The notes under the pieces: generated by a model | Told to the model about the DNA's origin: nothing | The model's database searches: none | What the model saw: the letters and a program-made list of their open reading frames with translations, nothing else | Shown here: piece after piece, positions 30,470 through 39,122 of the stretch | Position numbering within the stretch: position 1 is the stretch's first letter | Layout of the letters: each line of letters starts with the position of its first letter | Origin: an uncultured Lachnospiraceae bacterium | GTDB taxonomy: Bacteria > Bacillota > Clostridia > Lachnospirales > Lachnospiraceae | Reading direction: 5' to 3' | NCBI GenBank assembly: GCA_910583835.1 | Contig: CAJTYM010000011.1 | Span: 1-64,000 of the forward strand | Length of the DNA stretch: 64,000 nucleotides | Position numbers and translations under genes: made by a program

Positions 30470-32490
30470 TGGTGGATAACAGCAATAGTTTATTTTATAC
30501 GAATGTAGAAAATAAGGATGGGGTAGAAGGGTTTTTTGCTGCATTAGAAGAGTATGCGAAAGAAGGGATTAATCCGGTATATATTATTAACAGGCCTTTG
30601 GAAGAGAAAGCAGCCGTTTATGGATATGAAAAGGCAATCGTAGTATTAATTCCCAAACATAAAATTATGTTTGTAAATTATGGAAACAATGAAGAGAAAT
30701 TTAAGATTTTTGTGGGAGATTTTACGGAAGATTTAGGGCAGCTGTCCAGAAAATATAAATACATGGAAATCTTGGGAAGACCAAGGGAATGGAAAGATGA
30801 TTTTATCGCAGCATTTCATTATGAAGAGATAAAGAACCTTGAATTAAAAGATTTTCTGGAAGAAAATAAATTGCCAACCAAAGAAGCTGCCAGAAAAGGG
30901 GAATTTCTGATTTCCCTATTAACTGGCAGTATCAATGATGTAGACCGAACGGGAATTGATTATCCCGACACCTTACTGGAAAAGATAAGGAGAAAGATTA
31001 TTCTGTTTGACGGAGATCAGACAAGGTTTATTTTTGATGAGCCGGATAAAGACAAAATTGTCATTCAGGGATTAGCCGGAACAGGGAAAACAGAATTATT
31101 GCTGCATAAAATAAAAGAATTGTATTTAAACAAGCAGGAATTAAAAATAGTATTTACCTGCCATAATAAAATACTGGCAGAAAATTTAAGAGAAAGAATA
31201 CCTGAGTTTTTTGATTTTATGAGGGTAGACGAGCAGATTAAATGGAATGAGAAATTATGGGTTATGAGCGGCTGGGGTTCCAAAAGCGATTCAAATTCTG
31301 GAGTGTATAGTTATATATGCAACCATTATAATATCCCATTTGAGAGATATTCTTATAGTATTACATTTGATGGCGTGTGCAGGAGGGCTTTAGAGAAATT
31401 ATCTGAGATAACTGATTTTGAACCATGTTTTGACTATATTTTGATTGATGAAAGTCAGGATTTTGCAGATGGTTTTTTTGAGTTATGCAAAAAAGTCACT
31501 AGAAATTGCCTGTATATTGCGGGGGATATATTTCAGAATGTTTTTGAGAGGGAATCTGTCAGTGAAGTGGATCCTGATTTCCTGCTGAATAAATGCTATC
31601 GGACAGATCCGAAAACGCTTATGTGTGCCCATGCGATTGGTATGGGCTTGTTTGCCGATAACCCTGATAAGTATTTAAGGTGGCTGGATGATAAGGCGTG
31701 GGAGGCGTGTGGGTATGACATAGAAAAGCAAAATGGGTTTTATAATCTGCACAGGCAGCCCCTGCGGCGATTTGAAGATCTGGGGAATACAGGGATTAAA
31801 AATATTGAAATTCTTTCCATTGACAGAAAGCAGTATGCGAATCAAATCTTAAGTATCATTGAACAATTGAAACAACAAAACCCTACGCTGAGACCAGATG
31901 ATATAGGAATTATGTTTTTAGAAAACAGTAATAGCAATTATCAGTTGGCCAATGTTCTTCAAATTGAAATTGAAGAGGTATTTGGATGGGATGTCAATAT
32001 AGGTTATGAATCGAAAGAAAAAAGAAAAGGCACCGTTTTTATAAGCAATAAAAATAATGTAAAGGGTCTGGAATTCCCATTTGTAATTTGTATTATGCAA
32101 AATATATTAGACAGAGATTTACAAAATAGAAATTCGATTTATATGATGTTGACGCGTTCCTTTATAACATCTTATTTTATTATACCCAACGAAGAACAGG
32201 AAATAGCTGGAAAGATAGCCAAGGGAGTAGATTTTGTGGATAAGAATGGCTATCTCCATGTAAAGGAGCCAACTCCAGAGCAAAAGAAAAACTTAAATAA
32301 TGCAATTATCAATAGAGATAATATCTACAAATCACAGCATGATATAGTGGAAGAAATAATGGATAAAGAGAATATAGAAAAGCCGTATAGAAGTAAACTG
32401 CATAATATAATTAAAACTGCTTATAAGGACGAACTTGACCGTGACAGATTATATGAAATCATAAGGATGAATTATAGCCTGATGAACTAA
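30469..32490 (+). CDS. Superfamily 1 (UvrD/Rep-like) helicase with an unrecognised N-terminal domain
   Basis: A 673-residue ATPase. Residues 1-185 (VEGFFAALEEYAKEGINPVY region) match no domain I recognise. Residues 195-620 form an SF1A helicase core: motif I GLAGTGKTE with Lys207, motif Ia-like KIVFTCHNKILAENL, motif II DYILIDESQDF (Asp327, Glu328), motif III-like YIAGDIFQNVFE, motif V NNVKGLEFPFVICI and motif VI-like MMLTRSF. The family unwinds DNA or RNA with ATP. The C-terminal 60 residues are charged and helical. GTG 30469 has AGGAGG seven bases upstream; GTG 30472 is possible. It lies downstream of an XRE repressor gene and upstream of an orphan gene, next to Wadjet, which suggests a defence role. 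Confidence 0.85.
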   Translation: MVDNSNSLFYTNVENKDGVEGFFAALEEYAKEGINPVYIINRPLEEKAAVYGYEKAIVVLIPKHKIMFVNYGNNEEKFKIFVGDFTEDLGQLSRKYKYMEILGRPREWKDDFIAAFHYEEIKNLELKDFLEENKLPTKEAARKGEFLISLLTGSINDVDRTGIDYPDTLLEKIRRKIILFDGDQTRFIFDEPDKDKIVIQGLAGTGKTELLLHKIKELYLNKQELKIVFTCHNKILAENLRERIPEFFDFMRVDEQIKWNEKLWVMSGWGSKSDSNSGVYSYICNHYNIPFERYSYSITFDGVCRRALEKLSEITDFEPCFDYILIDESQDFADGFFELCKKVTRNCLYIAGDIFQNVFERESVSEVDPDFLLNKCYRTDPKTLMCAHAIGMGLFADNPDKYLRWLDDKAWEACGYDIEKQNGFYNLHRQPLRRFEDLGNTGIKNIEILSIDRKQYANQILSIIEQLKQQNPTLRPDDIGIMFLENSNSNYQLANVLQIEIEEVFGWDVNIGYESKEKRKGTVFISNKNNVKGLEFPFVICIMQNILDRDLQNRNSIYMMLTRSFITSYFIIPNEEQEIAGKIAKGVDFVDKNGYLHVKEPTPEQKKNLNNAIINRDNIYKSQHDIVEEIMDKENIEKPYRSKLHNIIKTAYKDELDRDRLYEIIRMNYSLMN

Positions 32491-32502
32491 AGGAAGATGA
32501 AA

Positions 32503-33147
32503 ATGAAGACAATAGAAAAGAAGGTTGGAGAATTTTTTTGTGAAAAAGTATTAAAGCCGGTCAGAAATAAACAAGATATAATATTGCTTTTGTTGGAAAC
32601 GCTTAAATGGGTAAATAATACTGAGAATGAAGTTTCAAATGAAAAAGGGCGAATCATTATTTATATTGATAAAATGAGCAGAATTTTTTATGAGACAGAT
32701 GAAAAGGCATTTTCCCTTTGTTTTCCTTTTTCATTAGAAGAGAAAGAAGACCATCGCATTAGAGTATATGATAGCCTGACAGATTTGGAAATAACAAATC
32801 AGATGATTTCTTTGCTGATAAGTATATTTAAACAGGACAGGAAATTAGGGGAATCCTTGGAAAATGTAATGGATTTTATTATTGAGAGTGCAGAGGATTA
32901 CGAATATAAAAATATTGATGAAATTTGGAGGCTGCTGTTTAAACTTTGGTATATGGAAGACGGCTATATACGTTATGACTATGATCCAAAGCAAGAAAAT
33001 GGAAAGAAGCATCCCCTATACCATTTAGATGTAAACTACTCATCAGGAACTACATATAAGATTGGCTTGAACGCACCATTACAAGTAGATAAATTGAAAG
33101 ATATTTTGGATACGACAACAGATTGTTTATATTTGGCGGCAAAATAA
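32503..33147 (+). CDS. Protein of unknown function, third gene of the helicase operon
   Basis: A 214-residue soluble protein without signal peptide or transmembrane helices. It begins MKTIEKKVGEFFCEKVLKPV, has an acidic middle (LEEKEDHRIRVYDSLTDLEI), and a C-terminal half with YMEDGYIRYDYDPKQENGKK and then GTTYKIGLNAPLQVDKLKDI. I recognise no family or catalytic motif. The size, alpha/beta pattern and position 12 bp after the helicase stop fit an accessory or immunity-type subunit, but that is only inference. ATG 32503 is used because AAGGAAG lies six bases upstream; ATG 32497 lies directly against that site. No terminator is evident in the gap before 33252. Confidence 0.7.
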   Translation: MKTIEKKVGEFFCEKVLKPVRNKQDIILLLLETLKWVNNTENEVSNEKGRIIIYIDKMSRIFYETDEKAFSLCFPFSLEEKEDHRIRVYDSLTDLEITNQMISLLISIFKQDRKLGESLENVMDFIIESAEDYEYKNIDEIWRLLFKLWYMEDGYIRYDYDPKQENGKKHPLYHLDVNYSSGTTYKIGLNAPLQVDKLKDILDTTTDCLYLAAK

Positions 33148-33251
33148 TAGTTCCTATATTTAAGAGGAGTTTGTAGAGGTCTTTTGGGTTGAAAAGGGCG
33201 CTTTTTGGTAAGAATTAAAGTAGAAAAGTTTTTATCGAAAAGGAGAGTGCG

Positions 33252-35201
33252 ATGAATAATCAACTGAAAAATGAGACAAGCCCTTATTTGCTGCAGCATG
33301 CCAAAAACCCTGTGGATTGGTATCCATGGGGGCGTGAGGCCTTTGAAAAAGCGCGGGAGGAGGATAAGCCGGTTTTCTTAAGTATCGGGTACAGCACCTG
33401 TCATTGGTGTCACGTTATGGCCCATGAAAGTTTTGAAAACGAACATACGGCGGAAGTTCTTAATAAATATTTTATTTCCGTAAAAGTCGATCGGGAGGAG
33501 CGTCCCGATATTGACAGCGTGTATATGTCGGTGTGCCAGGCGTTTACCGGTAGCGGCGGCTGGCCCATGAGTATCTTTATGACATGGGATAAAAAACCTT
33601 TTTTTGCAGGCACATATTTTCCTGCCCAGTCCCGGTATGGGATGCCGGGATTTTCTGATTTGCTGAACGCATTAGCGAAGCGCTGGAGGAGCAACCGGGA
33701 AGAACTTTTGCAGTCGGCGGAGCATGTAATTGACCATCTGACACAGGAGGACTTATATTTTGATGAAACAAAATCAGGAACAGAAGAAGGAGGTGGTGAG
33801 GAGCTTTCTGAGACAGCCCTGCAGATGTTTGCCTCCAGTTTTGACCGTAAATATGGGGGATTCGGAGATGCTCCGAAATTTCCTGCGCCTCACAATTTAT
33901 TGTTTCTGATGCTGTATGCAAAGCAGCAGGATAATCCTAACGTGTTGGAAATGGTAGAAAAAACCCTTACGCAAATGCAGAAAGGCGGTATTTTTGACCA
34001 TATCGGAGGCGGCTTTTCCAGATACTCCACGGATGCATACTTCCTTGCGCCTCATTTTGAGAAAATGCTGTATGATAATGGGCTGCTTATAATAGCCTAT
34101 GGGGCGGCCTATGGTATGACGGAAAATCAGGCATATCTGGAGACTGCCGAAAGAACCGCCCGCTATGTGCTTCGTGAAATGACTTCTTGCGATGGGGGTT
34201 TTTACAGTGCGCAGGATGCGGACAGCGAAGGAATTGAAGGGAAATATTATACGTTCACATTTGCAGAAATTATGGAGGTTCTGGGCAAGGAAAAGGGAGA
34301 AAGATTCGCAAGGGCGTTTGACATTACAAAAGAGGGGAATTTTGAAGGGGTAAATATTCCTAATCTTTTAAAGAGCGATGTCTCAGAAGCTGATTTTTAT
34401 GATGAGCTGCAAAAACTGTATGACTACCGGAAAGACCGTTTCAAGCTGCATCTGGACGATAAGATTCTAATTTCCTGGAATTCCATTATGATAGTGGCTT
34501 TTTCCATCCTTTACCGGGCTTCAAGAAATGAAAAATATCTTCAGGCGGCAATTCATGCACAAACCTTTATAGAAAGAAATTTAAGCAGGGGACTGCAGCT
34601 TTATACAAGCTGGCGGGATGGGAGAACTTCGGAAAACAGCTTTTTGGACGATTACGCCTTCTATGCTGCCGCGCTGATGGAGTTATATCATTCGACCCTG
34701 AATAAGGAGTATCTGGAAAAGGGGGAACGGTTCTGCAAGGAGGCTGTAAGGCGGTTTGCCGATGAAAAAAACGGAGGCTTTTTCCTTTCTGATTCGGAAA
34801 ATGAAGAGCTTTTTATGAATCCGAAAGAATCTTATGATGGGGCGGTTCCAAGCGGCAATTCTGTTATGGCATATAATTTTGTCAGGCTGAATCAGTTGAC
34901 GGAAAAGGAGGAGTACAGGGAACTGGCAGAAAAGCAGATAGGCTATATGTCAGCGCAGGCGCAAAAGTATCCGGCGGGGCATAGCATGTTTCTGTTTGCC
35001 AGGCTGCTCTATGAAAATCCGCCGGAGCATATGGTAATTGTCCTGAAAAAGAATTGCGATTTAGAGAAGATAAATCGGAAGCTCTTGTTGCTTGCAAATG
35101 TAGTTGTAGTTTCGGAAAGCAGGGAATATCCGCTGTTAAATGACGCTTCAACCGTTTACGTCTGTAAGAACCACACCTGTTTTCCGCCGGCAAATTTATG
35201 A
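33252..35201 (+). CDS. Thioredoxin-fold DUF255 protein (YyaL/SSP411-like)
   Basis: A 649-residue protein. The N-terminal thioredoxin-like domain contains SPYLLQHAKNPVDWYPWGRE, IGYSTCHWCHVMAHESFENE with the redox-type Cys-His-Trp-Cys, and VKVDREERPDIDSVYMSVCQ. An (alpha/alpha)6-barrel-like part follows, with GGFYSAQDADSEGIEGKYYT and later GAVPSGNSVMAYNFVRL. Bacterial YyaL is annotated as a thioredoxin-domain protein related to glycoside hydrolases or N-acylglucosamine epimerases; its reaction is not established. The protein is soluble and cytosolic. ATG 33252 has AAAGGAGAG upstream. The length is slightly below the usual 670-690. It stands alone between the defence operon and a DUF3781 gene. 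Confidence 0.88.
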   Translation: MNNQLKNETSPYLLQHAKNPVDWYPWGREAFEKAREEDKPVFLSIGYSTCHWCHVMAHESFENEHTAEVLNKYFISVKVDREERPDIDSVYMSVCQAFTGSGGWPMSIFMTWDKKPFFAGTYFPAQSRYGMPGFSDLLNALAKRWRSNREELLQSAEHVIDHLTQEDLYFDETKSGTEEGGGEELSETALQMFASSFDRKYGGFGDAPKFPAPHNLLFLMLYAKQQDNPNVLEMVEKTLTQMQKGGIFDHIGGGFSRYSTDAYFLAPHFEKMLYDNGLLIIAYGAAYGMTENQAYLETAERTARYVLREMTSCDGGFYSAQDADSEGIEGKYYTFTFAEIMEVLGKEKGERFARAFDITKEGNFEGVNIPNLLKSDVSEADFYDELQKLYDYRKDRFKLHLDDKILISWNSIMIVAFSILYRASRNEKYLQAAIHAQTFIERNLSRGLQLYTSWRDGRTSENSFLDDYAFYAAALMELYHSTLNKEYLEKGERFCKEAVRRFADEKNGGFFLSDSENEELFMNPKESYDGAVPSGNSVMAYNFVRLNQLTEKEEYRELAEKQIGYMSAQAQKYPAGHSMFLFARLLYENPPEHMVIVLKKNCDLEKINRKLLLLANVVVVSESREYPLLNDASTVYVCKNHTCFPPANL

Positions 35202-35217
35202 AAAGGAGCAAAAGAAA

Positions 35218-35451
35218 ATGTTGCTTGATAACATTGATAAGATACACACGACAGAAATGGGCGTAGGCAGAATTAAGAAAAATCTGCAATTAGATACCGC
35301 AGATGTGGTGGAATATTGTAAAAATAAGATTTTGGACAAAGATTGCCATATCTACCGTCAAGGAAAAAACTGGTATTGCGAGATAGATAATATCAAAATA
35401 ACAGTCAACGCCCATAGCTATACGATTATTACTGCTCACATCCTTAAATAA
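35218..35451 (+). CDS. DUF3781-like small protein
   Basis: A 77-residue soluble protein. It begins MLLDNIDKIHTTEMGVGRIK, then continues NLQLDTADVVEYCKNKILDK and WYCEIDNIKITVNAHSYTII. The 'IHTTxxGxxRIxxNL' start and 'NWYCEIxNIKITVNAxSYTIITAH' end match the small DUF3781 proteins of Firmicutes. They are often next to stress or regulatory genes and have no known function. ATG 35218 has AAGGAG upstream and begins 16 bp after the YyaL-like stop, so cotranscription is possible. No catalytic residues can be identified. Confidence 0.7.
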   Translation: MLLDNIDKIHTTEMGVGRIKKNLQLDTADVVEYCKNKILDKDCHIYRQGKNWYCEIDNIKITVNAHSYTIITAHILK

Positions 35452-35555
35452 CAGATGTGTATTATTTTTTCCATACCAACAGAAGAATTTTTATTTCAAA
35501 ATGGGGATATTATCGGAAGTTAATATTTAGTGCTAATTATCAAATTCTCAGATTC

Positions 35556-35570
35556 TCAACCGCCGGTTGA
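35556..35570. other. 15-bp palindrome upstream of the HTH-PurM gene
   Basis: TCAACCG-C-CGGTTGA is a perfect inverted repeat 31 bp before the -35 box of the next promoter. It could be an operator for the HTH domain of that gene product. The surrounding 35452-35601 contains no gene. Confidence 0.5.
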
Positions 35571-35601
35571 AAAAGGAACCTCTTATGTGAATAAACGGTT
35601 A

Positions 35602-35630
35602 TTGAGGCTCTCCCCATTCTCTGCTAAGAT
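35602..35630 (+). promoter_or_regulatory. Promoter of the HTH-PurM gene
   Basis: TTGAGG (35602-35607) and TAAGAT (35625-35630) have a 17-bp spacer and lie 41 bp before the ATG at 35672, which has GGAGG upstream. Confidence 0.6.
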
Positions 35631-35671
35631 AAAGACAGAATTAAAGAGGTCATTTCATAGCGGAGGTAGGC

Positions 35672-36979
35672 ATGTTAGATAATCAGAAAATGGGGAAATT
35701 TATCTGTGAGCAGCGCAAGCGCAATCATCTGACACAGCAGCAGTTAGCGGAAGAACTAGGTATCACGTTTCAGGCAGTTTCCAAGTGGGAGAATGGCATT
35801 GTATTTCCCAATATTGAGATTTTGCCGGAATTGTCCCGCATATTGCATGTGTCGGTGGATGAGTTGCTGAAAGCTGATATCAGCAATAAGGAATCGCTTT
35901 CTTATGGTAAAGCTGGGGTGGATATCGCTTATTCGGATTCGCTCAAAAGGGATATGGCAAAATTGCTGGTCAGCGAGGATGCGCGTGTCCTTAACGGTGT
36001 TGGTCCGTTTGCTTCCCTGTATGATATAGATTTTGAGGAGATTGAGAAACCCACGTTGGTCTTAAAATCTGAGGAGCCTGGCTCCAAACAGAAGTTGGCG
36101 ATGGAATACGGCTATACGGAATCTATCTGCCACGATATGGTAAATCACCTGGTAAACGATATTATAGTCATGGGTGCAAAACCTTTGGCGGTGTTGGACA
36201 CAATAGTATGTGGGAAAGCGGAGAAAGACACTATCAATACTTTTGTGAAAGGGATAGCAGATGCATGCCGGGAAAATGGCTGTTCCCTGGTTGGAGGCGA
36301 GACTTCCATACAGCCCCAGGTCGTACAGGAGGGAACCTACATTCTTTCCTCTACAGTAGTAGGAATTGTGGATAAATCCCATGTGATTGATGGCTCTGGC
36401 GTTGAGGAAAATGATGTTGTTCTGGCAATCGAATCGAACGGTCTGCATACAAACGGCTACTCCCTGGTGAGATTGCTGATGGACCGCTGCCCGGAAATCA
36501 AGTTGGAGCGTATTGGCGGTCTGACGTTTATTGAACAGATTATGAAGCCGCATCTGCCGTATTATAAATGTCTGCGGGAGTTTTTTGGCAAGGACTTCTG
36601 CCATGGCATGGCACATATCACTGGCGGCGGCATAGAAGGAAATCTATGCCGTATTATACCGGAAGGGCTGTGCGCTGCTATAGATTTATCGCAGATTGAA
36701 GTACTTCCGGTGTTCCGGTTTATAAAGGAAAAGGGCAATATCAGCGACCGGGAAATGTTGTTTACATTTAACTGTGGCGTAGGCATGTGCGTAGTTGTGC
36801 CGCCCCGGCATGTGGAGAAAGTGCAGTCCCATATCAGTCGTTATTATCACTGTTATCCAATCGGCGCAGTGAAGCGGGGCGCGCAGAAGGTGGAATTCTG
36901 CAATCAGCTTATGGGCATGAATCCCACAACGCCAGCGAGCAAAAGCATGATTGCCGGCACAAGATATTTTCTTGGATGA
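35672..36979 (+). CDS. HTH-PurM fusion protein (XRE DNA-binding domain and AIR synthase-like domain)
   Basis: A 435-residue fusion. Residues 1-68 are an XRE HTH: GKFICEQRKRNHLTQQQLAE, then LGITFQAVSKWENGIVFPNI. Residues 78-405 follow phosphoribosylformylglycinamidine cyclo-ligase (PurM): SYGKAGVDIAYSDSL, VNHLVNDIIVMGAKPLAVLD, SLVGGETSIQPQV, AIESNGLHTNGYSLVRLL and HITGGGIEGNLCRIIPEG. The PurM motif 'DGVGTK' of the phosphate/ATP site is replaced here by EEPGSK. The ATP- and substrate-handling Gly-rich parts remain, so catalysis may be altered or lost. ATG 35672 has GGAGG six bases upstream. A plausible role is a regulator that senses a purine intermediate through a PurM fold; this is inference. 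Its end overlaps the convergent exporter gene by 76 bp. Confidence 0.85.
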   Translation: MLDNQKMGKFICEQRKRNHLTQQQLAEELGITFQAVSKWENGIVFPNIEILPELSRILHVSVDELLKADISNKESLSYGKAGVDIAYSDSLKRDMAKLLVSEDARVLNGVGPFASLYDIDFEEIEKPTLVLKSEEPGSKQKLAMEYGYTESICHDMVNHLVNDIIVMGAKPLAVLDTIVCGKAEKDTINTFVKGIADACRENGCSLVGGETSIQPQVVQEGTYILSSTVVGIVDKSHVIDGSGVEENDVVLAIESNGLHTNGYSLVRLLMDRCPEIKLERIGGLTFIEQIMKPHLPYYKCLREFFGKDFCHGMAHITGGGIEGNLCRIIPEGLCAAIDLSQIEVLPVFRFIKEKGNISDREMLFTFNCGVGMCVVVPPRHVEKVQSHISRYYHCYPIGAVKRGAQKVEFCNQLMGMNPTTPASKSMIAGTRYFLG

Positions 36980-38049
36980 TGCCATAAATCGCTCTCAACG
37001 TTCCATCCCCGGAGGGGGTAAAACCATTCCAGGAGAACGGAACAGACTGCGCTTTGCAAGGCAAAGAAAACGGCGGTAAGGAACATGGGCACGGTAACGC
37101 CGCCCATCTGAATCTGCAGGCTGCAAAGGAAAATCATATCGGCAATTATGTTGCACAGGAAAATAAACAGGCAGTAAGGGATGCAGAATGTCCTCGTCTG
37201 GCAGGGCAGAAAACGGACTGCCTGTTCTAAATCATGGTCGCAGGACAATAAGATACAGATGGGTGTGTTCAGGGAAAGGATGGCAAAGCCGATGGGCGCG
37301 GTAAAGCGGCTTTCCATCTGCCCCCAAAACAGCGGCAGTACGCAGGCGATACCGTACATGGTGGCAGCGTTTATCAAATAGTTTTTATGGGCGCAAAGAT
37401 AACGCAACAGGTAACGGTACACGGAGTATTGCCTGTGGACTTTTACAGTCCTTTTCGTTTTCTGGCTCGTAAGGTAGAAACAATATCCATCTGCGTGCAG
37501 TAACAGGACAAATGCCAAAATAATATTGACATTTGTCAGCAGCGTAAACCATGGTTTATCCCACAAACATACCATAGCGGCAAGCACGGCAGCAACCCAA
37601 AGGGCTCCAAGATACCAATGCTTTTTCAGGGAAAAAATGGCGGCGGCCATAAGGACTGCGTTTACGGTACAGAGGATACCTGCCAAGATTTCTGAGCAGC
37701 TCCAGGTGGATATAGCCAGCAAAACAGCCCAGAGTACCGCCGTTTTTGTCAGACATGTGTAAACGCCCAGAGCAGCCACATAGGAAAAGACAAACCTTTT
37801 TCTGTCAAAGGGAAGCATCATCATATTCTGCATATACGAAGCATTATCTTGCGAGTTAAGCGCTTGCCACATGACGCCGGCAGTAAAGGCAGTTACCATC
37901 AAATATAAAATAAACGGCGCAATCTCAATGCTCAAATCAGCGATATGCAGTCCCCAGAAAAGAATCAGATAAAGGAAGAGTGTACGTGATAATCTTTCGT
38001 ATTTTGAACCAAAAAATTTTTTGCAGAATGCTTTAAATATCATTTTCAT
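36904..38049 (-). CDS. ABC-2-type transporter membrane subunit
   Basis: A 381-residue integral membrane protein with about ten hydrophobic segments, beginning MKMIFKAFCKKFFGSKYERL. Later stretches include FLYLILFWGLHIADLSIEI and LVPAIMLLLAGVVGF at the end. It is the partner of the ATPase gene directly upstream, whose 3' end it overlaps by 17 bp. Together they form a simple two-component ABC exporter, of the type used for peptide or lantibiotic self-protection. The substrate is not known. ATG 38049 (GGGAGG nine bases upstream) is preferred to an earlier ATG at 38079. The 3' end runs 76 bp into the opposite-strand HTH-PurM gene, a convergent overlap. Confidence 0.75.
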   Translation of the reverse strand: MKMIFKAFCKKFFGSKYERLSRTLFLYLILFWGLHIADLSIEIAPFILYLMVTAFTAGVMWQALNSQDNASYMQNMMMLPFDRKRFVFSYVAALGVYTCLTKTAVLWAVLLAISTWSCSEILAGILCTVNAVLMAAAIFSLKKHWYLGALWVAAVLAAMVCLWDKPWFTLLTNVNIILAFVLLLHADGYCFYLTSQKTKRTVKVHRQYSVYRYLLRYLCAHKNYLINAATMYGIACVLPLFWGQMESRFTAPIGFAILSLNTPICILLSCDHDLEQAVRFLPCQTRTFCIPYCLFIFLCNIIADMIFLCSLQIQMGGVTVPMFLTAVFFALQSAVCSVLLEWFYPLRGWNVESDLWHHPRKYLVPAIMLLLAGVVGFMPIS

Positions 38050-38740
38050 AATGAAGCGCCTCCCGGATGTCTGCGGCATTTATTTGCCCGCGTTCAAAGG
38101 TCTGCCGAATTTGTCCGTTTTCCAGGACGAATACACGGTCAGATGTCAGCGTGATGCTTTCCAGAATATGAGAGGAAAACAGCACCGTCCCATAATTCTT
38201 GTAGCTGGCAATTTGCTGGTACAAATATTCCGTACTCTCAAAATCCAGCCCATTGACCGGTTCATCGAGCAAAAGCAGCTGCGGTTTCAATGCAAAAGCA
38301 GTAATCAGAAATGCTTTCTTGCGGTTGCCGGTGGAGAGGTCTTTTAACAAAACGTCCGCATAATTTTCAAAGTGAAATCCTTGCAGGAGCTCTGATACAT
38401 TGGGCGATTTCTCTCCGTACGCGGAAAAAACATAAGACAGATACTCCCGGAATGTGAAATATTTAAAGGAGTTATCTTCTGCAAATACCGTATAGCGGCA
38501 AAGTTTGAAATCTTTGCTCCGTAATTTGACAGGCGTGCCGTTAAATGTGATAGCTTCGGAACAGAAAGTGGGGAGCAGGCCGGACAGCACTTTCAGAAAT
38601 GTTGTTTTTCCAGCGCCATTCAGGCCAATCAGGCCTACAGCTTCGTGTTCCGCCAGTTTTATAGAGAAATCTGACAATATCATGTTCTTGCGGTCATACC
38701 ACGCATTTAAATTATGGATGTCGAGTATCGTGCCGTTCAT
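38033..38740 (-). CDS. ABC transporter ATP-binding protein
   Basis: A 235-residue ATPase. Walker A is GLNGAGKT (AVGLIGLNGAGKTTFLKVLS), with a short linker rather than a long insert. The signature is LSTGNRKKAFLITAFAL, and Walker B QLLLLDEPVNGLDF. The H-loop follows SSHILE. The LSTGxRKK signature, in place of LSGGQ, is common in ABC-2 exporters of the antibiotic-resistance type. It powers the membrane subunit encoded 17 bp within its end. The 60-residue membrane protein gene precedes it by one base, so all three form an operon. The LytTR system encoded upstream on the same strand is a likely regulator. Confidence 0.88.
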   Translation of the reverse strand: MNGTILDIHNLNAWYDRKNMILSDFSIKLAEHEAVGLIGLNGAGKTTFLKVLSGLLPTFCSEAITFNGTPVKLRSKDFKLCRYTVFAEDNSFKYFTFREYLSYVFSAYGEKSPNVSELLQGFHFENYADVLLKDLSTGNRKKAFLITAFALKPQLLLLDEPVNGLDFESTEYLYQQIASYKNYGTVLFSSHILESITLTSDRVFVLENGQIRQTFERGQINAADIREALHYENDI

Positions 38741-38741
38741 G

Positions 38742-38918
38742 TTACCGTTCCCCCTTGCTGTCTTTTTCTTTCTTCCAGGCAGCGAAAGCGGAATACAGGA
38801 ACAGCCCGCCTAAAATCACATAGAGCCCAGTCATCTCAAGATTGCCGGACATGCCGCTGATGACAGCCGCTGCCAACCAAATTAAACTTAAAATCCCTCG
38901 CATATAGACATGACGCAT
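38742..38918 (-). CDS. Small membrane protein of the ABC operon
   Basis: A 58-residue protein with two hydrophobic stretches, GILSLIWLAAAVISGMSG and TGLYVILGGLFLYSAFAA, and a charged end (WKKEKDSKGER). It is too short for domain recognition. ATG 38918 is preferred, as GAGGAGG lies eight bases upstream; ATG 38924 is too close to it. It begins the transporter operon, stopping one base before the ATPase start. It could be a membrane accessory or immunity peptide of the exporter, or a target of the neighbouring two-component system. This is inference. Confidence 0.6.
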   Translation of the reverse strand: MRHVYMRGILSLIWLAAAVISGMSGNLEMTGLYVILGGLFLYSAFAAWKKEKDSKGER

Positions 38919-39122
38919 AATCATTACCTCCTCAGATGTTCTTTGTTTGATGTCTATATCATAGCGGAAAAAAGGAGGTTATGCGCAAATGTCCGCAAAC
39001 GGTAGGTTTTTGACCGCGAACGAAGCAGCAGGGCATTGTCATATGCGATGCTGCTTAAAGTATGCGCAAATTTTATGGAATTGCTGAGGAGATTCCCCAT
39101 TAGAAAAAGTTTTTTGGAATGG

